Of a stretch of 64,000 bases of DNA, positions 52,937-62,655 are shown one piece after another. The stretch spans positions 1 to 64,000 of the forward strand of contig CAWANF010000006.1 of NCBI GenBank assembly GCA_963783355.1, written 5' to 3'. Every line of letters begins with the position of its first letter. Positions within the stretch are counted from its first letter, which is position 1. The notes under the pieces are model-generated. The model worked only from the letters and a program-made list of their open reading frames with translations. It was not told the origin of the DNA and did not search any database. This DNA comes from CAWANF01 sp963783355. Its GTDB lineage: Bacteria; Bacteroidota; Rhodothermia; Balneolales; DATFMH01. Made by a program: the position numbers and the translations under genes.

Positions 52937-55186
52937 ATGAAACGATTTTTCCCGTTAATTTTAGCGCTCCTTTTTTCACTGTTCATCATTCAACCACTTA
53001 TGGCACAGGAAAATGCATCTGTCAGTGGTTATATAAAAGACAAAGAAACCGGCGAAACGCTGATCCTGGCTAACATTGCTATTGAAAACACGACGCTCGG
53101 GGCCAGCAGCAATACTTCTGGTTATTACACAATAACGGATTTAAAACCCGGCAAATATACTATTCTGTGTTCCTATATCGGATACAAGAAGCTTACGAAA
53201 ACAATAACATTGGCTCCTAATCAGCATCTCCGGCTCGATATCAATTTAATTCCGGCGAACCTTCAGCTCCAGGATATTATTGTCGAATCAAAAGCAGAAA
53301 AAGAAGAAAACAAAGGTATTGGAACGACCAGCGTATCCACTAAACTGATAAAACAAATACCTTCTGTCCTGGAAGCCGATGTTTTTCGATCCATACAATT
53401 ATTACCGGGTGTAAAATCGGCATCGGATTTCTCCAGCGGCCTGTATATTCGTGGAGGCAGCCCGGATCAAACCCTCATTCTACTAGATGGCACAACGGTT
53501 TATAATCCGACCCATTTTTTCGGATTCTTCTCCACGTTTAATCCGGATGCCATTAAGAACGTCCGGCTTTATAAAGGTGGATATCCGGCAAAATACGGCG
53601 GTCGGCTGGGTTCTGTTCTGGCTATTTATAACAAAGACGGCAACAGGAATAAGACAGATGGAACGGTTAGTCTCGGACTGCTCGCCTCACGGGTTTCCAT
53701 TGAGGGCCCGTATTCCAAAAAAGGCTCTTACATGCTGGCATTCCGGCGCTCCACTTTGGAACCCGTGCTGGCTATCTTGCGAAAAAGCATTGATAATATT
53801 CCGACCAAGTTTTACTTCTGGGATTTGAATGGCAAAATCAACATGGATGCTTCTAAAAATAATAAGTTATCCCTGGCATTTTACTCCGGTGAAGATAATG
53901 TAGCGTTTCCGTTCGCGCAGGATGCTCATATCAACCTGCAATATGGCAATCGTACATTCAGCTCAAAATGGACCCATATATTCTCTCAGAAAGTATTTTC
54001 GAACCTGACAGTGACCGGATCTCATTATTTCAATTATCCATCTTTTAACATTGCCGCAACTCCTTTCAAACGTACAAATTTGGTTTATGATGTCTCGGCA
54101 CGGGGTGATTTGCAATATATTCCGAACAGTCATCATAATATAGAAACAGGTTTTTGGTCGGGCATTCTAACCTTAAAATTGAAAGATAATTTTAACGGAC
54201 AAAACGTATTCTCATCGCGGATTTTAAGCCGTTACGCCTCGGTTTATTTACAGGATACCTGGACTCCAACTGAAAAATGGAAATTTGTCGGGGGCGTCCG
54301 TGTAAATACGTTTTCAAAAGGTAATTATACCCGAATAGCGCCCAGGATCAGTGCGGAATTCAAAGCCTCGGATAAAATACGTTTACAGGCTGCCTATGGT
54401 CGTTATGATCAATATCTCACACTCGTATCAAACCAGGCTTTTTCCGGTTTTGACACCTGGCTGATGACCGGCCCGGGTGTGCCACCATCGCGGGGCGACC
54501 AGTTCCTACTGGGGACTAAGACTTTGCCTTTTCACGATATTGAATTGGATGTCGAAGGTTATTACCGCACAATGAACGCTCTTTTTGATTTGAATCCGTT
54601 CATTCCTGATATTTCGGGACTCAATTATAACCAGATTTTCCGTTTTGGAACCGGTTATGCTTATGGGGTGGAATTCACGCTTAGCAAATCGGTTGGAAGA
54701 TTAAATGGCTATCTCGGTTACACCTTCAGTGTAACTCGCCGGAGATTTCCAAATTTTAATCTCGACCGGTTTTATCCACCTAAATACGATCGGGAAAATG
54801 ATATTAAACTGATTTTAAATTATCAGCTAAGCCAAAGATGGAAAGTAACCAGTGTATTTGATTACGCTACCGGACAGGCCTATACCAAACCTCTGGGACG
54901 AACGGTGATTGACACGCCATTTAATGTGAACGGAGACCAGGTTCTTACGGTTGGACGTGTAAATGCATCACGCCTGCCCGCTTATAACCGACTGGATATC
55001 GGTTTTTCGAGAACCGGGAAATTCTTTGGCCTGGGAAGTGCGGAATGGCAGTTCCAGTTAATAAACGTGTATTCTCACCGCAATGTCTGGTTCTACAGTT
55101 ACGATTTTAACAAGAATCCGATAAAACAAAATACGGTTTATATGCTGCCCATCATTCCATCGATATCTTACACTATCAAATTTTAA
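52937..55186 (+). CDS. TonB-dependent receptor with carboxypeptidase-regulatory domain
   Basis: 749 residues. Signal peptide (cleaving after LMAQ), CarboxypepD_reg-like domain (about 30-110; VSGYIKDKETGETLILANIAIEN), plug domain (LLPGVKSASDFSSGLYIRGGSPDQTLILLDGTTVY), then a 22-strand barrel ending IPSISYTIKF with a terminal Phe. It imports an unknown ligand across the outer membrane using TonB energy. The DUF4249 lipoprotein gene follows nine bases later. Confidence 0.92.
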   Translation: MKRFFPLILALLFSLFIIQPLMAQENASVSGYIKDKETGETLILANIAIENTTLGASSNTSGYYTITDLKPGKYTILCSYIGYKKLTKTITLAPNQHLRLDINLIPANLQLQDIIVESKAEKEENKGIGTTSVSTKLIKQIPSVLEADVFRSIQLLPGVKSASDFSSGLYIRGGSPDQTLILLDGTTVYNPTHFFGFFSTFNPDAIKNVRLYKGGYPAKYGGRLGSVLAIYNKDGNRNKTDGTVSLGLLASRVSIEGPYSKKGSYMLAFRRSTLEPVLAILRKSIDNIPTKFYFWDLNGKINMDASKNNKLSLAFYSGEDNVAFPFAQDAHINLQYGNRTFSSKWTHIFSQKVFSNLTVTGSHYFNYPSFNIAATPFKRTNLVYDVSARGDLQYIPNSHHNIETGFWSGILTLKLKDNFNGQNVFSSRILSRYASVYLQDTWTPTEKWKFVGGVRVNTFSKGNYTRIAPRISAEFKASDKIRLQAAYGRYDQYLTLVSNQAFSGFDTWLMTGPGVPPSRGDQFLLGTKTLPFHDIELDVEGYYRTMNALFDLNPFIPDISGLNYNQIFRFGTGYAYGVEFTLSKSVGRLNGYLGYTFSVTRRRFPNFNLDRFYPPKYDRENDIKLILNYQLSQRWKVTSVFDYATGQAYTKPLGRTVIDTPFNVNGDQVLTVGRVNASRLPAYNRLDIGFSRTGKFFGLGSAEWQFQLINVYSHRNVWFYSYDFNKNPIKQNTVYMLPIIPSISYTIKF

Positions 55187-55195
55187 TTATTTCAT

Positions 55196-56086
55196 ATGAT
55201 TAAGAAGTCAAACTTGTTTTCAATCTTCTTTTTGTTAATAGTCTCGGGATGCAATATGTATCCTCAGGATTCTTATGTTCAACAATATGTGGTAGATTCT
55301 TATTTGGTCGCCGATGCCCCGCTTCCCGTTGTAAAACTATCTCATACACTGCCTGCAACTGATAAATATACTTTTTCGAAAGTTGCCGTCAGCGGAGCCA
55401 ATGTTGTTATAAAATTACTCCCCTACCAGAATCAGCCCGGAGACACATACTCTTATGAAATGACGAATTACGGTGTTTATACTCCTGTTGATAATGTCAC
55501 AGTACTTCCAAGACGTGAATATGAGTTGGAGGTGACGTTCCCCGGCCAATCGAACACTATTACAGCAACAACCATCGTTCCTGATACTTTCCGAACAACG
55601 AGCACCGTTCCTGATTCGATTGTTTATCAATCACCGAACCAACTGGAAATCAGAACCACACAAAGCTATTACCCCGGCCGTCAAAATATTTTCATATTTA
55701 CCGTGATTGCTAATAACCCGGTCGAAAATGGGCTCACCCCGTTTTACCTCGACCAGGTCCAAAGCAATAAAAATGTTTATGTGTCGGATTATGCAATCAA
55801 TCAGTCGGGAATCGTAAATCAGAGTAATTACACTACCAATTCCGATGGTACATTAACATTACAGATTCCATGGCTAGGCTTTGCTTTTTTCGGAGGTAAT
55901 GAATTGGTGCTAAATGTGATAGATAATAATATCTATGACTATGTTCGATCACAATCGGTTCAGACAGGCGGCTCAACACTTCCGCCCGGACAAATACAGA
56001 ACATCATCAACCATGTGAAAGGTGGAATCGGAGTTTTTGGAAGTATGGCAACCGACTCGGTTCATGTTTTCCTGAAGCGCAATTAA
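55196..56086 (+). CDS. DUF4249 lipoprotein, partner of the TonB receptor
   Basis: 296 residues with lipobox LLIVSGC. The beta-rich mature part with YVVDSYLVADAPLPVVKLSHT and RREYELEVTFPGQSNTITATTIVPD is the DUF4249 pattern, regularly encoded right after this type of TonB receptor. Probably a surface lipoprotein that helps bind the ligand. No enzymatic motif. Confidence 0.85.
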   Translation: MIKKSNLFSIFFLLIVSGCNMYPQDSYVQQYVVDSYLVADAPLPVVKLSHTLPATDKYTFSKVAVSGANVVIKLLPYQNQPGDTYSYEMTNYGVYTPVDNVTVLPRREYELEVTFPGQSNTITATTIVPDTFRTTSTVPDSIVYQSPNQLEIRTTQSYYPGRQNIFIFTVIANNPVENGLTPFYLDQVQSNKNVYVSDYAINQSGIVNQSNYTTNSDGTLTLQIPWLGFAFFGGNELVLNVIDNNIYDYVRSQSVQTGGSTLPPGQIQNIINHVKGGIGVFGSMATDSVHVFLKRN

Positions 56087-56238
56087 TAACTGTAATTGGA
56101 TTGGATACAAATAATTATCGGTCAGGTATTATTGTAGTGGATTTATTATAATGGCATCATTATAAACGATTCATTGTATCGGAGTGTACTGTTTTTCGAA
56201 GCAACTCTTTTTATTAATCCACTTTAATTAGCCATGTT

Positions 56239-57732
56239 ATGCTCGATATCCAGAAAAAGCTAAAAAACTCATTTTTCGCCCTGCTGAGCCTCCCTGCAAC
56301 AGCCATGGGATTTGCCTTATCTATTCAGATATCTGCGCTCAGTTGGATTCTGAGTACCAAATATCATCTGGATATTGATCAAATCGGAATCGTTTGGGCT
56401 GCAGGTCCCCTGGCAGGTATCATTGCCCAGCCGATTGTGGGAGCTATATCCGACAAAGTGTGGTTCTGGGGTGGACGCCGACGGCCGTTCATTATCATCG
56501 GTGGTATTCTGGCGGCATTGATGTTGCTTGCTTTACCAAACATCGATGTAATCGGACGTGCTCTTGGATTTGGTGGTGCAACTATGGGTATAGCTGTCAT
56601 TGTGGCTTTAACTCTCGATTTATCCATTAACGTAAGTTTTAATCCAACCCGATCGGTCATCGCGGATGTCACTCCCGAAGGAGAGCGGCGAACCAAAGGA
56701 TATACCTGGATGCAAACTATTTCCGGCTCATTCGGGGTTTTGGCCTACGCCATTGGAGCCGTTCTTGGAAATTATTTTCTGATCTACTTTGGATCTGTTC
56801 TCGTTTTGGCGTTCACCATCATCCCCCCATTTTTTATTGAGGAACCCAGGGAATTGGCAAATTCGGAACAGGAATCAGAAGAAACCGAGTCACCGAATGT
56901 CAAAAAACCGTCTTTTTCCTGGGAAGACATCAATCGAGGCTTGCTTCCCTTATGGGGATTTTTACTTTATGGGGCCTATGTAATAGTTGCTCGCCTTGCA
57001 GGACTCAATGCCGGGAATACCTATATCGAATGGCTATGCATGTCGTTGGTCATCATTCTGGGAGGATACACCTTATTCCGTTCATTAAAAGTTGAGAAAA
57101 ATGATTACGAATTCCAGAAGATACTCCTGGCCAATGCCTTCACATGGTGGGGTGTTCAAACGATGTTTGTCTATATGTTTGCATACGCCAAGTCGGTAGT
57201 AATGGGATTTGCCCCGAATGCGCAGTTAACTGATATGCAGAGTAATGAAATCGGACGCATCATCGCTATTTCTTTCCTGATATTAAACCTGGTAGGTGCC
57301 CTGTTCCCGACTCTTGTCCTGGAACCGATTACTGAACGTATAGGCCGCGTTCGCACACATATGCTCAGTATCGCCTCCATGGCTCTCAGTTACCTGGCAA
57401 TCCTGCTCTTCGCACGAAACCAAATCATATTATACGTATTGATGGCTTTTGCCGGAATAGGCTGGGCTTCAACCATTTCCCTTCCATTCGCTATCATGTC
57501 TGAGAGAGTAAATCAATCAAAAATGGGACTCTACATGGGCATTTTCAATCTTTCGATTGTATTGCCTCAATTAGTTGCCAGTTTCAAGATGGGAGAAATG
57601 ATTAATGCGGCTCCTGACAAATCTGTCATTTTTGTCATATGTTCGGTCACATTGGCTATTTCAGCAGTTTTGTGGCTTTTTGTGAAAGAAAAACACAAAA
57701 AAGATGCACCATTACCGGTTCCCGAGGTATAA
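56239..57732 (+). CDS. MFS sugar transporter (SLC45/maltose-sucrose type)
   Basis: 497 residues, 12 helices. The motifs GPLAGIIAQPIVGAISD, WFWGGRRRPFII and NPTRSVIADVTPEGERRTKGY are those of the GPH-like/SLC45 disaccharide transporters of FCB bacteria. Located tail-to-tail with a GH13 amylase, it probably takes up maltose or maltodextrins made by that enzyme. Confidence 0.88.
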   Translation: MLDIQKKLKNSFFALLSLPATAMGFALSIQISALSWILSTKYHLDIDQIGIVWAAGPLAGIIAQPIVGAISDKVWFWGGRRRPFIIIGGILAALMLLALPNIDVIGRALGFGGATMGIAVIVALTLDLSINVSFNPTRSVIADVTPEGERRTKGYTWMQTISGSFGVLAYAIGAVLGNYFLIYFGSVLVLAFTIIPPFFIEEPRELANSEQESEETESPNVKKPSFSWEDINRGLLPLWGFLLYGAYVIVARLAGLNAGNTYIEWLCMSLVIILGGYTLFRSLKVEKNDYEFQKILLANAFTWWGVQTMFVYMFAYAKSVVMGFAPNAQLTDMQSNEIGRIIAISFLILNLVGALFPTLVLEPITERIGRVRTHMLSIASMALSYLAILLFARNQIILYVLMAFAGIGWASTISLPFAIMSERVNQSKMGLYMGIFNLSIVLPQLVASFKMGEMINAAPDKSVIFVICSVTLAISAVLWLFVKEKHKKDAPLPVPEV

Positions 57733-57741
57733 GCTGCTTTT

Positions 57742-57786
57742 TAAAGAAAAGGCAGGCAGCCAATATCCCGGCTACCTGCCTTTTCT
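57742..57786. terminator. Bidirectional terminator between sugar MFS and amylase
   Basis: GAAAAGGCAGGCAGCC (57746-57761) pairs with GGCTACCTGCCTTTTC (57770-57785), one mismatch, with A and T runs on both sides. It serves both converging genes. Confidence 0.85.
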
Positions 57787-57815
57787 CAATACTCAATACT
57801 CGTTACTCAGCCCCC

Positions 57816-59693
57816 CTATTTACCAAGCTTTAAAATCAGGGCCGTTTTTGCTGGTACATTAATGGTACTCAAGTTTGTCAGCATTTCACCGGACATTACA
57901 TTTTCTGCACTGGTAAATCCATTCATGCGTTCTGCAAACCTCGAAGTGCCCAATTCCTGCTTTTTATCATTGAGATTCATTATAACCATGATGGTTTCCT
58001 TTTTATCGTACCTGAAGTATACATAGACATTATTCTGAGGTATGAATTGCATCAAATGCCCGCTGTCGATAGCCGAACTTTGATCCCTGAAATGAATTAA
58101 CTTCCGGGTGTAATCAAAAATTTCATTTTGCAAAAGCGTTCGCCCGGACTTTTTGAAAGCATCATGCGGATCATTCGGCCAGCCACCGGGAAAATCTTTT
58201 CTGACATTTCCATCAGAACCATTTTTTAAACTCGACATCATGATTTCCGTACCATAATAAAGTTGTGGAATTCCACGGGTTGTCATCAAAAAAGCCAGGG
58301 CCATTTTGTAGAAATCTTTGTCTTTTTTTATCAATCCGCCAAAACGTTCCGTATCGTGATTATCAAAAAATATCACGTGATCCATGGGATTTGAATAGAG
58401 AAAATCCTGGGCCAGCGTATAATATATCTGCATAACGCCAGTATGCCAGCCGAACGGTTTCGTGAAGGCGTCGATGATGGCTTCACGCAGCGGGAAATCG
58501 AGTAATCCCGGCAAATGAGAATCATAGCCATCTCTATTCCGGGTATTTTCCTGCCAGTACGAAGCTACTCCCACATCGGGTACAAAGACTTCCCCAACTA
58601 TATTGAGGTTTGGAAACTGCCGCTGTACGGCTTGTTCCCATTTTGCTGTAAACTCTTTATTCGGATAAGGATAGGTATCCACACGAATTCCATCAACCCC
58701 GGAATATTCAACCCACCAGATGGTATTTTGAATGAGATAAGTCGCTTCCAAAGGATTACTCTGGTTTAAATCGGGCATTGCTTTCACAAACCAACCTTTT
58801 TCCATCTTATTCTTATCATATTGAGACGCATAGGGATCGGAAGCCGCTACGGCCCGGTAATTCGTATTTCCGTATTTCTTATAACTATGTACCCAATCTT
58901 TTGTCGGCAGATCCTTCATCCACCAGTGATTGCTGCCAATGTGATTCAGGACGATATCGAGAATGACTTTCATCCCTTTTTTATGCACATCACTGACCAG
59001 ATTCACATAATCCTGGTTGGTTCCGAATCTTGGATCAATTTTATACAAATTTGTGGCGGCATACCCATGATAAGCGTGATACCAGGTCGGCATATTATTT
59101 TCTACCAGCGGTGTCATCCACAGTGTTGTCACTCCTAAGTCCTTCAAATAATCCAGGTGATTCTCTATTCCCTGGATATCTCCGCCATGTCGTCCATTGG
59201 GATTCGAGCGATCCGCTTTTTCAAGCATCCCCGGCATATTATCGTTGGATGTATTTCCATCGGAAAACCGATCTGGCATCAACAAATAAATTACATCTGA
59301 ACTGTTAAATCCCTGGTTACGATCTTTGGAAGTATTGCGGGCATGTAATTGATATGAATAGGTGTAATGATGACCTCCTTTTGTGAATATAATGGGAATA
59401 TCCCCGGGTTTGGCGGATTTTTCAATTTTCAAATAGATAAAGACATAATCAGGATTTTCAACACGAACCGTTTTTTCATATTCCACCCCTGGATACGTGA
59501 CGGAAATGCCGGCCTTCGCGATATCTTTCCCATGAACCATAATTTGTAATTGTTTATTCCGCATGCCGGTCCACCAAAAAGTCGGTTCCACATGATCGAT
59601 ACCCATATCATGAGTCTGGGCATAAGAACGGACCGTAATGGACAAAGAAAGAATCAGAAGGGTGAGCGTGAAACTTCTCTTAATGTTCTTCAT
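57816..59693 (-). CDS. GH13 alpha-amylase / neopullulanase-like enzyme
   Basis: About 625 residues from the ATG at 59693; the ORF runs 32 codons further up without signal-like sequence. Signal peptide (FTLTLLILSLSITVRSYAQ), a Cyc-maltodext_N domain (about 25-120; VEPTFWWTGMRNKQLQIMVHG), the GH13 barrel, and a C-terminal Cyc-maltodext_C domain. Catalytic residues: nucleophile Asp in VDGIRVDTYPYP, acid/base Glu in NIVGEVFVPD, transition-state Asp in IFFDNHDTERFG. SusA-like; it degrades starch oligosaccharides in the periplasm. A LacI-type operator lies 64 bases upstream. Confidence 0.92.
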   Translation of the reverse strand: MKNIKRSFTLTLLILSLSITVRSYAQTHDMGIDHVEPTFWWTGMRNKQLQIMVHGKDIAKAGISVTYPGVEYEKTVRVENPDYVFIYLKIEKSAKPGDIPIIFTKGGHHYTYSYQLHARNTSKDRNQGFNSSDVIYLLMPDRFSDGNTSNDNMPGMLEKADRSNPNGRHGGDIQGIENHLDYLKDLGVTTLWMTPLVENNMPTWYHAYHGYAATNLYKIDPRFGTNQDYVNLVSDVHKKGMKVILDIVLNHIGSNHWWMKDLPTKDWVHSYKKYGNTNYRAVAASDPYASQYDKNKMEKGWFVKAMPDLNQSNPLEATYLIQNTIWWVEYSGVDGIRVDTYPYPNKEFTAKWEQAVQRQFPNLNIVGEVFVPDVGVASYWQENTRNRDGYDSHLPGLLDFPLREAIIDAFTKPFGWHTGVMQIYYTLAQDFLYSNPMDHVIFFDNHDTERFGGLIKKDKDFYKMALAFLMTTRGIPQLYYGTEIMMSSLKNGSDGNVRKDFPGGWPNDPHDAFKKSGRTLLQNEIFDYTRKLIHFRDQSSAIDSGHLMQFIPQNNVYVYFRYDKKETIMVIMNLNDKKQELGTSRFAERMNGFTSAENVMSGEMLTNLSTINVPAKTALILKLGK

Positions 59694-59756
59694 CAATTTA
59701 TTTTTAGGATTAATAGTTTTAGTCACTAACTTTCGAAGTGATACAAAAAAAACACA

Positions 59757-59772
59757 ATGTAACCGCTTACAT
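59757..59772 (-). promoter_or_regulatory. LacI-family operator at the amylase promoter
   Basis: ATGTAACCGCTTACAT: inverted arms ATGTAA / TTACAT around a CCGC centre with the central CG typical of LacI-family sites (TGTAAnCGnTTACA pattern). It is 64-79 bases upstream of the amylase start and suggests maltose-type control. No LacI gene lies in the window. Confidence 0.7.
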
Positions 59773-59830
59773 TCTGCTAATATATTCAAATATCATTCAC
59801 AAACACAAAGATTCTGTCGTTTCTTTATCC

Positions 59831-60529
59831 ATGAGCAGCATAAGGAAAAATCATTTAATCATCGTTTTCCTGGCAGGTTTTCTATTAATTTTATTAGGAT
59901 CTTTTCAGGCAGCGCAGGCACAAAATGACGGTGCATTCCGTATCGCCAGGCTCAGCTATCGTGGCGGCGACGACTGGTACAATGATCCTTCATCATTGAC
60001 AAACCTGATCAAATTTACCCGCAAGTATGTCCCAATAGATATCAATCTGAAATATGATGATATTTCGGTAGGCAGTCCTGATTTATTCAAATATCCCTTT
60101 GCATTTATCACCGGGCACGGCTATATCGCCATGAATGATGCGGAAATCGAGAATGTTCGTAAATATCTTGAAAATGGCGGCTTCCTGTACATCGATGACG
60201 ATTATGGTTTCGATAAATATATTCGGCCGGTCATAAAACGAATTTTTCCTAATGATAAAATGATAGAATTGCCATTTTCCCATCCTATTTATCACCAGGT
60301 TTTCGATTTTCCGAACGGCGTACCAAAAATACATAAACATGATGGCTTGCCTGCCCAGGGATTTGGGGTTTATCATAACGGACGCCTGGTCATTTATTAC
60401 ACTTATCAAACTAACCTCGCTGACGGCTGGGCCGACCAGGATATTCATCATGATCCCGAAGCGATACGTATAAAAGCATTGAAAATGGGCGTTAACTTAC
60501 TTGTTTTTGCGCTGACACACGATCGGTAA
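59831..60529 (+). CDS. DUF4159-containing exported protein
   Basis: About 232 residues from the ATG at 59831. Signal peptide (IIVFLAGFLLILLGSFQAAQAQ), then a DUF4159 domain: FRIARLSYRGGDDWYNDPSSL, AFITGHGYIAMNDAEIENVRKYLENGGFLYIDDDYG. The fold is class I glutamine-amidotransferase-like but without catalytic Cys. It is often encoded with MoxR/DUF58-type genes; none are seen here. Function unknown. Confidence 0.8.
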   Translation: MSSIRKNHLIIVFLAGFLLILLGSFQAAQAQNDGAFRIARLSYRGGDDWYNDPSSLTNLIKFTRKYVPIDINLKYDDISVGSPDLFKYPFAFITGHGYIAMNDAEIENVRKYLENGGFLYIDDDYGFDKYIRPVIKRIFPNDKMIELPFSHPIYHQVFDFPNGVPKIHKHDGLPAQGFGVYHNGRLVIYYTYQTNLADGWADQDIHHDPEAIRIKALKMGVNLLVFALTHDR

Positions 60530-60735
60530 ATCAAAATTATAAATTTTAGATTTTGAATTTTAAATACCCCCGTCCCTGATTCTTTGCTGAGACAAACCTC
60601 AAATAACACCCATAGTTTCTTTTCACTGCTTACTGATAACTGATTACTGTTCATTGATAATCGTTTTACACTTTATAGTAATAGAATTTTTGAAGATATT
60701 TAAGGACTGTATTTTAATGGATTAAAGGAACGAAT

Positions 60736-61176
60736 ATGATTATTCCGATTGGAAGCGATCACGCAGGCTTTAAAGCAAAAGAAATAGTTAAAAAAATACT
60801 TGAGGACAACGGCCATATGCCCGTCGATTACGGGACACATTCTGAAGAAGCCGTCGATTATGCCGACTATGCCGTTCAGGTAGCCGAAGCAGTAAATAAC
60901 GGGGAATATGAGAAAGGTATCCTGGTCTGTGGCAGCGGTCAGGGGGTTTGTATGACCGCCAATAAATTCGAATATATTCGTGCCGGACTCGCCTGGAACA
61001 AGGAAATGGCGGAACTGACCCGGCGTCACAATAATGCCAATATTTTATGTTTGCCCGGGCGTTACCTGAACGAAAACGAACTGAAAGATATCGTTCTAAC
61101 CTGGTTGGCAACCGGTTTCGAGGGCGGAAGGCATGAGCGTCGCATCAACAAAATTCACGACTTAACCCATCATTAG
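60736..61176 (+). CDS. rpiB: Ribose 5-phosphate isomerase B
   Basis: 146 residues. It interconverts ribose 5-phosphate and ribulose 5-phosphate. N-terminal GSDHAGFKAKE, catalytic Cys65 in LVCGSGQGVCMTAN, and the RRHNNANILCLPGR segment with phosphate-binding residues are all present. AAAGGAA precedes the ATG. It leads rpiB-glyA, a conserved order. Confidence 0.95.
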   Translation: MIIPIGSDHAGFKAKEIVKKILEDNGHMPVDYGTHSEEAVDYADYAVQVAEAVNNGEYEKGILVCGSGQGVCMTANKFEYIRAGLAWNKEMAELTRRHNNANILCLPGRYLNENELKDIVLTWLATGFEGGRHERRINKIHDLTHH

Positions 61177-61192
61177 TATCTACCAAAAAAAT

Positions 61193-62491
61193 ATGAAGAG
61201 TTTAAAAGATCAAGATCCTGAAATATATAACGTTCTTGAAAAGGAAACGGAACGTCAAAATAACAACCTTGAACTGATTGCTTCTGAAAATTTTGCATCG
61301 AAAGCAGTTATCAGCGCCATGGGCAGTGTACTTACCAATAAATATGCCGAAGGATATCCGGGTAAAAGATATTATGGTGGTTGTGAAGTGGTAGATATCG
61401 CAGAAGATTTGGCCCGCGATCGTGCTAAAGAACTTTTCAGTGCCGATTATATTAATGTTCAGCCTCATTCTGGAGCCACAGCCAACGCTGCGGTATATCT
61501 TGCCTTTTTAAAACCGGGTGACTCATTTCTCGGTTTGGATCTTGCTCATGGCGGACACCTGACACATGGATCTCCCGTCAATTTTTCGGGTATCAATTAC
61601 AAAGCTAATTTTTATGGTGTAGAAAAAGAAACGGGCCGTCTCGATATGAATAAAATCCGGGAAACGGCAAAAAAGATTCAACCAAAAATGATTTCCATCG
61701 GGGCATCGGCTTATCCCCGGGATTTTGATTATGAAGCTTTCCGCAGCATTGCTGACGAAGTTGGCGCTTTCCTGTGGATGGATATGGCCCATACCGCCGG
61801 ACTCATTGCTGCCAAATTACTTAACGATCCCCTGCCCCACTGTCATGTGGTTTCTACCACAACACACAAAACTCTTCGGGGACCACGCGGCGGAATGTTG
61901 CTTTTAGGCAACGATGCTGAAAACACTATCGGTAAAGTAGCTCCGAAATCGGGTCGCACGAAGATGTGGAGTGAATTACTGGATTCTGCCGTTTTCCCGG
62001 GAACCCAGGGCGGCCCGTTAATGCATGTGATTGCAGCTAAAGCTGTTGCCTTTGGCGAAGCCCTGCAGGACGATTTCAAAACATACCAAAAGCAGATCCT
62101 TGCAAATGCCAAAGCCATGTCTGAAAAATTCCTGGAAATGGGTTATAAACTAGTAAGTGACGGAACAGATAATCATTTGATGCTGATCGACCTTAGAAAC
62201 AAGGGACTTACAGGTAAAGAAGCCGAAGCGGCTCTCGGAAAAGCTAAAATCACGGTCAATAAAAACATGGTTCCTTTTGATACACAAAGCCCGTTTGTAA
62301 CTTCCGGAATCAGGGTGGGCACTCCGGCAATGACAACACGCGGCCTCGGTACTGCTGAATTTGAACGAATTGCTGAACTGATTGATCAGGTTATTCAAAA
62401 ACCTAATGATGATACTATGCTGAATAAAGTTTCCGGTGAAGTCCTGGAACTTTGCCAGAAATTCCCGCTTTATGACTTTGTAACGGTTTAA
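61193..62491 (+). CDS. glyA: Serine hydroxymethyltransferase
   Basis: 432 residues. It converts serine and tetrahydrofolate to glycine and methylene-tetrahydrofolate. The PLP lysine is K226 in STTTHKTLRGPRGG; ASENFASKAVISAMGS, KYAEGYPGKRYYGGCE and DMAHTAGLIAAK are family landmarks. It starts 16 bases after the rpiB stop. Full length and intact. Confidence 0.97.
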   Translation: MKSLKDQDPEIYNVLEKETERQNNNLELIASENFASKAVISAMGSVLTNKYAEGYPGKRYYGGCEVVDIAEDLARDRAKELFSADYINVQPHSGATANAAVYLAFLKPGDSFLGLDLAHGGHLTHGSPVNFSGINYKANFYGVEKETGRLDMNKIRETAKKIQPKMISIGASAYPRDFDYEAFRSIADEVGAFLWMDMAHTAGLIAAKLLNDPLPHCHVVSTTTHKTLRGPRGGMLLLGNDAENTIGKVAPKSGRTKMWSELLDSAVFPGTQGGPLMHVIAAKAVAFGEALQDDFKTYQKQILANAKAMSEKFLEMGYKLVSDGTDNHLMLIDLRNKGLTGKEAEAALGKAKITVNKNMVPFDTQSPFVTSGIRVGTPAMTTRGLGTAEFERIAELIDQVIQKPNDDTMLNKVSGEVLELCQKFPLYDFVTV

Positions 62492-62551
62492 CCATTATTA
62501 ACAAAAAGTAAAACGGTTTCTTAATCAGTCTTGATTATCTTACATCGCCGG

Positions 62552-62582
62552 GAAGAAGATATTTATTTATCTTCTTCTTTTG
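62552..62582 (+). terminator. Terminator after glyA
   Basis: GAAGAAGATA pairs with TATCTTCTTC (62552-62561 with 62568-62577), followed by TTTTG. Confidence 0.85.
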
Positions 62583-62655
62583 TTGCCATCACTAATTGTT
62601 TAAGCTTCAACGTGTTTGTAATCATAAAACTCAATTGATTGTACTGGTATAATAT

